Position numbers and translations under genes: made by a program
Notes under the pieces: model-generated
Databases searched by the model: none
What the model was told of the DNA's origin: nothing
What the model saw: only the letters and a program-made list of their open reading frames with translations
In this document: positions 58,098-64,000 of the stretch, piece after piece
How positions within the stretch are numbered: position 1 is the stretch's first letter
Layout of the letters: every line of letters starts with the position of its first letter
Assembly: GCF_035582795.1 (NCBI RefSeq)
Contig: NC_134370.1
Coordinates: 54,547,501 to 54,611,500, forward strand
DNA length: 64,000 bases
Direction of reading: 5' to 3'
Source of the DNA: Mycteria americana
Taxonomy: Eukaryota; Chordata; Aves; Ciconiiformes; Ciconiidae

Positions 58098-61000
58098 AGC
58101 TTTACTTAGAGTTTTCCTTTAACTGTTCTACAGCTCTTGTATTTAAAAGCGTCAGAGTTGATAAGCGTAAATACTGTGTTTGTCAGTGTTATGTCCGTGT
58201 CCGAAGGCAGAAGTGTTAGTATCTGAACCCTCAGCAGTGTTTAGATTACAAGCATAAACATTAACTCATCAGCTTCACAGACTGGACCACATAAGCAAGC
58301 CTTAAGAAAAAATACTCAATGCAAACATTAATGACTAGATATGGCCAGTTGATATAAAGGGGAAAAAATTGTCTATTTTCATATTGTTATTTTGGAGTTC
58401 CCCAAAACAACACATGACCAAACCCAAGGATGTACCCATTACTCAGCTGATTTAAGTTTACTGACACACTGGTGTTTCTTCTAATTGCGGTTTTGACCCT
58501 TTCCTTGGCATGTGTCAGTGAACCAGAACAAAAGTCAACAGATGGTTTCAGGCAAAAATACCAGTTATCCCAGCTTTTTCTGAAACACATTTAGAAGAAA
58601 TCTAAAAATCCTAAACTATGTCACATGCAATTTTCAAGAGTCCTTAGCATAATCTTAACTTTCAAAAATTACAGCTGAAGTCTTAACTCAAAAAGTCTGT
58701 GCAAGTTTTACTAATGGCTTGAACGAGAGAACATGAACTTCAAGTTGAGACAGACCAAGTATCACATTACTTCATCCAGCTCTGTGATGGAGACTCCAAG
58801 TTTGTATGAGCTAAAGGCATCATCTCATGAGACACTGGTAGATCACTTCCCACAGTTATAAGCTTCACAATAGGTATCACTTAAGCTGGATGGGACCTAA
58901 ACTGAAACTGAGTCAGCACTAAAGGATAGTTCCAGAGATTAATTAAAAAAAATATAAAACTTACGGGGGTTTGTGTCCCTGTCCACCCCTAAGATCTATA
59001 TACATTTAGCTTAGTGTTTGACTACATCAGATAATCATATTTCACTCAGGTTTGGCCCCAGCAAGACCATTAGCCACACCACTACCACCACCCACTTCCT
59101 TAAATGCGTGACTCAACTAGTGATGAAAGCACTTGCAGTGCCTGATTTTGTTTCATCAACAGATTACATTTAGAGAAACAGATGCCTTTATTTTCATCTT
59201 ATTGTTACAATAAATTATTTTGTAGGCGCACTGTTTATACTAAGCTAGCAAACTTTTCAGTTAACTTGAGTACTGAAACTTAACTGAATTGCTCCCTATG
59301 GATTTCCCAAAACTAACAACATTTTGTTGAAAATTTTTCTATGCTGGTAGAAAGAGGTAAGCATGGGATCTTGACTTCTGAAGATAATTAACTATATAGT
59401 TAAAGTTCTTAACTTGAAAAAACAGGGAATTGCTCATTTCAACACATGAAGCTTCTCCATGAGTGCAAGTAATCCTACAAACCAGAAAAGGAACTGTAAA
59501 GGCAGTAAAGAACTTCCAGGTTTCCGCAAGTTCTCCAGAGCTAACTCCCCAGGTAAAGAGAGCTCATAGTGATAGAGCTGACAAAATTGAGCAGTAGACA
59601 ACTGACATTTAATAAAAATATTTTGAGTTATTAGAGGGTCAGAACAGCTAGTCTTGACCTAGAAGCATTATGAGAGTGAGGAGCAGTGCCTACAGGGACA
59701 GACACTGCCAACACCCTATGAAATAAACATGCTGGTCATTACCTGGGTAAGAAGATCTGGCCACTGCATGCTGTGCTACAGCTATTTATGTCTAAAATAA
59801 GAGCAAAATTAAGGACAAATTCCTAAACAATCTCCAGAGGTGGTGTAGGGACTTTTATGTTCCAGCCTGTCTTTCCTCCTCAGCATTTCCCTACAGCACT
59901 TCTTCCCCATCAGAGCAGATGACAATTGAGCTTAAATACGTTGCTTTTCTACTGAACAACTATAAGAACAAGCTGTGAACAAGAAGGAGCTATATGGAAA
60001 CACTATGGAAATGAACATCAAATAGACCTCTGTATAAGTGATTTTGTACGAGAGTGTCATTCATCTCACCAAATTTTCCCACTCAAAACAACGGTGCTAA
60101 CAGTCTATTACTAGTTATGCTTAAAAAAAAAAAAGTAACTGCACTGAATCACAAGGTGAAATGCGTATGTTTAAGTTCTTGCATGTGACATTTGCTATCA
60201 TGGGACTATAGGAACATTTTTCAGTGTCAAATTTTTCTAGTTACCAAGGTCTTGTTATCATAGCATAGATGGGGAAAAATGTGAGCATTATATTGCAACC
60301 AAACTAAGGCTTGTTATTTTTTATTTTCTCTAATAAGCTTTCAAATGAGGATACTGCATCAATTAACTTGCATTTCCTGAGTCACCTGCTGTTTAAGGCT
60401 ACAACCTTACAAAAGTCTGCTTTTATACAAAATAAATACAGCTCTTAATTCAGTATGTTGTATTTAAGGGTGTACTTTGTATAAACTTCAGCAATTGACT
60501 ACAATAAGCATCCTAATGGTAAGAAAGCTGATCTAAGCAATGAGCTAGCTTTGGGTTACAGATCTATTGTAGCAGGAAAGAAGAAAGGTTCTGTTAGAAG
60601 TACATCAGCTTCACCTTTTACTCAAGTGTTTGCTGCTGAATACAGCAAAAGATTCAATTTCAAGAACTCAAATTGCCTTTTATTACATACTGGAAATTTT
60701 TTTTCAAGAACTTGTGTATACAAGTTTGAAGAAACATTTGACAATAACATGAAATATCAAACGAGTGTAGAGATTGACTAGCAATCCAATGTAAGTGTCT
60801 ACAGAAGAGCATATGCTTCACTTTTAGCTTGTGTGCCTGTGATCCACAAGAGCAGCTCTGTAAAGACAATCTGAACACATATGTTATTATATTAACTAGA
60901 TGGCTAGCTACAAAATATATTTTTTGCATTGTGTTTAAGTGAATTCTCAGGAATGCTAATTTCATCCTCTGGTGTTAACAATCTTCCTTTGGATCTGCTT

Positions 61001-64000
61001 TGTTGGGTCTCAGATTCCATGAGTGTCACAAGAAGAGTGGTATATTTGAGCAGTTACAAAGTGCCTTTTAGAAAAACATTTATCTCCATGGCAGTGATCA
61101 ATTTTTTGCTAATTTTAAGAATACCTGCATTTAGCTTTTCTATTTCACAACTACAATGCAACAACAAAAATTCTATGACTCCGTTTTCTGTGCTAGCTTT
61201 TATCTAGTAGGAAACAAGTTCTACTCTACTTTTCTGGACACTTTCATATATATTATGTAGGTATTTGGAGCATGTGCATGCTAAATTGTATAAACAGATT
61301 TAAAGTATAAATCTGTACCCTTCACCAGAACATGAGCTTCCAAAAAGAGGCAAATGAAGTAGTCAGAAAAGCTTCAAAAAATGGCAAATAGTTAGAAGCA
61401 GACATTGTCTTTCTGGTACTCCATGAATATTTTGTAATACTGTTTTCCAAGCTCACTATTACAGATAAAAGCAATTATCTTCTTTTTTTTTTTTGATCAT
61501 CAGATACTGTCATAGATACCAACTGTGATAGTTGCTTTTGGAATGGTTAGTCACAGTAGGGTATAAATTAAGCTTCCAGATATATTTCATTTTGGATATT
61601 AACAAGCTCATCTGCTTATAACTTTTGCCACTAACAAGCTCGACTTGTGCAGAACAATGCCCTAGATTTCAGGAATTCTTTATCTTTTTTCCAAAGCTTC
61701 AAGACCTGTAAAGAAAAAAGGATATTAACAGAAAACTGAATAGCATGCCTGCCATCTCAAATAACATGAAACCCTTTACTCCTTTATTGAAAGAGAAACT
61801 GACTTATCTGGGAATTCAGACTTCATGATGAACATTAACATTTAACTTCTTCCTTTGTGACCAAAGGACAGTATTACCATAACTACAGTATATTAGGTTT
61901 CAAACACATCTGTCTGAAACTGGAAATGTTACATGAATTCTTCTAATACGAGCAAGTATCTTAAGCAAAAAGATATACTCAATAGCCACAATGCCTGCTC
62001 CAGCTAAATTTGTTCAAAAAAGAATTTAAAGTGGCAATACTGTCACTGAAAATAATAAGATAACAAACACTTAGCTCGACATATTTATTTTTCAAGCTCA
62101 ATAAATAAATGTAAATACACAAATTTGGAAAAATCTTAGTAACAGAATGTTTTTAAACAACATTCTGGCTTAAAGTCTTTGTTATTGACACTATTGGAAT
62201 ATTTTCTGATCTGCTTAAAGTAGGTAAGTCATTATGTTGGTGATCCTCCATCACATTAATTTGTTTGAAGTAGTTAGGCTGCTACAAAGGAAAAAAAGAC
62301 ATCAACCTTTGCTTTGACATGGAAAATTATCTGAACTGCATACATTAAGTATTGAAATTACTTTTCTGGGCATGACTTTTCTAGAGAATAGAGAAATTTT
62401 TAAATTTACAGTTTGCATATTAGAGACCTCCTATCATTCATTACTCATTATTATAAAAGGGAAATTGTAACAAAAGTGGAAAAAGCAAAAGAGAAAAAGG
62501 CGTGGAAGAAAAAAGTGATACAGACTGGCCCTTCGGTTAATAAGACATTCTTCCTTTATCTGTCTAATTTTCATTCTAGGTTCGTAACACGTTTATGTGA
62601 TGACTTGTTCCCATCACTGCAGCAAGTCTGCTTGAAATAATTTTAAAGCAGCTTTTTACTGGTGGACTTGCGTTTAGACGCCTTCTCTCTGACAGACATT
62701 CTCCAAACACCTGAAACCAGGAATATCATATTCCACCTGGCTGCCTTAGCTTTCCAGATTACTGTATAACTAATGCACTTCCCCAGGCTTAGAGCATGAA
62801 TACATGACTTGTCCAGGAGAAGCAGCCTTTTTGAAAAGTATCTACAAATTGCTAAATAGAAATTTTTATCAAAAAGGTTCAGCAAGAAGGTAATTGTTAT
62901 TGACTTGATGGAAGTGGAGGAAGATTTGTGGTTCCCTCAAAATTCAGCAAATATTCTGCTTCTGTATTCTATAAATACTACAAGACGCAACATGTTTATT
63001 TGGTTCCCATAAATTAGAAAAATCTGCTTTCCAAAAATTCTAAATTAGTGATTTAAAAAACAAAATATTACACCTGACCACCTTTCTAAACAATCTCAGA
63101 GAGCAGCCTAGCTTCTCTCTCACCCTTCAGAAGTGTGCTTTTTAAGGATACATGATTTATAAAACAAACAAAAAAGTGTGTTTTTAACTACAGTACACTT
63201 GCTTAAATATACAAGTGGACATGTTAACGTCATGTTAAAGTTCAAGGTACTTCTGGAAAAAAGGCAGATAGTTAGTTATTTTAACTCTGCATTCTTACAT
63301 AGAATAATGATTATTATAGACCTTAGTTTCCTCTCATCATTTACCTATCATATGGAGAGGTCAATAAATAAGAACTTATCTGGTCCAGTTTACCTACAAG
63401 AGAAAAAATACTAAAAGGAAAGTTATCTATAAAATTACTTGTTTAACCCTGATAACATCTGAGTTGCCATACCCAGTTTGTAATTGCAAGAAAAGCAAAC
63501 TATTCATCTTGCTTATTAATAAATGCCCCATTTTCTATGACAAATTTTTGTACGATGCCTATCAAGTCACATATTCTTGGGGCAAGAAAGCTGGCCAGGA
63601 GGTGCAATGATAGCAGTAACAGAATATAAATCTGGGTTCAAAAAAACCGAACAATACCAGATCCAGAAGCAAAGAAATCTGGACACATTGAAGAGGCAGT
63701 GCCCAGCTGTTATTTGGGCTCTTGTATCGCGAAGACTATACCCAGCCTAAGATATAGTTTCATAGCATGTAAGTAACACAGAATTCTGTTGTGCTAGTGT
63801 ACAGACTTCAGGAAAAAGTCTTATACAAAATGAATTACCTCCTTTGTTTAGAGTAGAAGATAACATAGCTTACTAACTGATGTAATGAGTAATAGATGTC
63901 ACTATGACACAAAACTTGCCATGATTTGTGTGTTCAGCTACAAGGTGCAGTATTTCTTATGACTAACTCAAAGCACAGCCACATCCAACTGTGATTTGGA

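Larger units (their letters stand above)
52891..64000 (-). other. Non-coding flank; possible long 3' UTR of MINDY2 (minus strand)
   Basis: About 11 kb of AT-rich sequence with no recognised coding exon on either strand and no interspersed repeat that I can name. In mammals the gene that converges on SLTM is MINDY2, which has a very long 3' UTR, and the lack of repeats here would fit a UTR. I looked for the MINDY2 C-terminal coding end on the minus strand and did not find it, so it must lie beyond 64,000 if present. Assignment is by synteny only. Confidence 0.3.

Noticed and set aside
60551..60965. Overlapping plus (76 codon) and minus (101 codon) frames in the downstream flank
   Set aside because: No similarity recognised, no splice context, and both strands open at once, as expected by chance in this length of sequence.
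62413..62885. Possible MINDY2 last exon
   Set aside because: The translations on either strand (for example ending KRKSTSKKLL-type sequence) do not resemble the MINDY2 C-terminus.
1..64000. Bacterial-style systems: operons, CRISPR arrays, phage, toxin genes; also tRNA or rRNA genes
   Set aside because: No spaced direct-repeat array, no ribosome-binding-site-led gene clusters and no tRNA-like promoter boxes were seen. All coding sequence found is spliced vertebrate sequence.

Overview
The window is vertebrate nuclear DNA, almost certainly from a bird. Genes are split into short exons with GT/AG introns, two CpG islands sit in an AT-rich background, and the recognisable interspersed repeats I found are all CR1 LINE pieces, the main avian retroposon. 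No bacterial operon, phage, CRISPR array or plasmid feature is present. In human the same gene block lies on 15q22; the chicken counterpart is chromosome 10 (from memory).

Layout. Positions 1 to about 15,750 hold the 5' end of RNF111 (Arkadia E3 ubiquitin ligase) on the minus strand: part of intron 2, the first coding exon (3785-4658, residues 1-291), a 10.8 kb intron 1, and a probable non-coding exon 1 inside a CpG island at about 15.2-16.05 kb. From 16 to 25 kb is a spacer holding one unrecognised ORF with a splice donor, two decayed CR1 copies in the same orientation, and otherwise AT-rich DNA. A second CpG island (about 24.8-26.1 kb) is the promoter of SLTM (SAFB-like transcription modulator). 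SLTM runs on the plus strand from 25,479 to 52,340 and is complete here: 21 coding exons, all phases consistent, 3117 nt, 1038 residues plus stop. Its poly(A) signal is at 52,865. From about 52.9 kb to the end I find no coding exon; by synteny this could be the long 3' UTR of MINDY2 (minus strand, tail to tail with SLTM), but that is inference.

Function. RNF111 and SLTM form a divergent pair of nuclear regulators. RNF111 ubiquitinates TGF-beta pathway repressors. SLTM is a chromatin- and RNA-binding repressor with an N-terminal SAP domain, a central RRM, an Arg/Glu-rich helical region and a Gly/Arg-rich tail. Nothing indicates an operon-like functional unit.

The item most worth a second look is a near-perfect 36-bp inverted repeat with a 9-nt loop in SLTM intron 19 (51,404-51,484), which would fold like a microRNA precursor. 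I did not find an evident new multi-gene system; most of the window is ordinary intron, UTR and spacer sequence.
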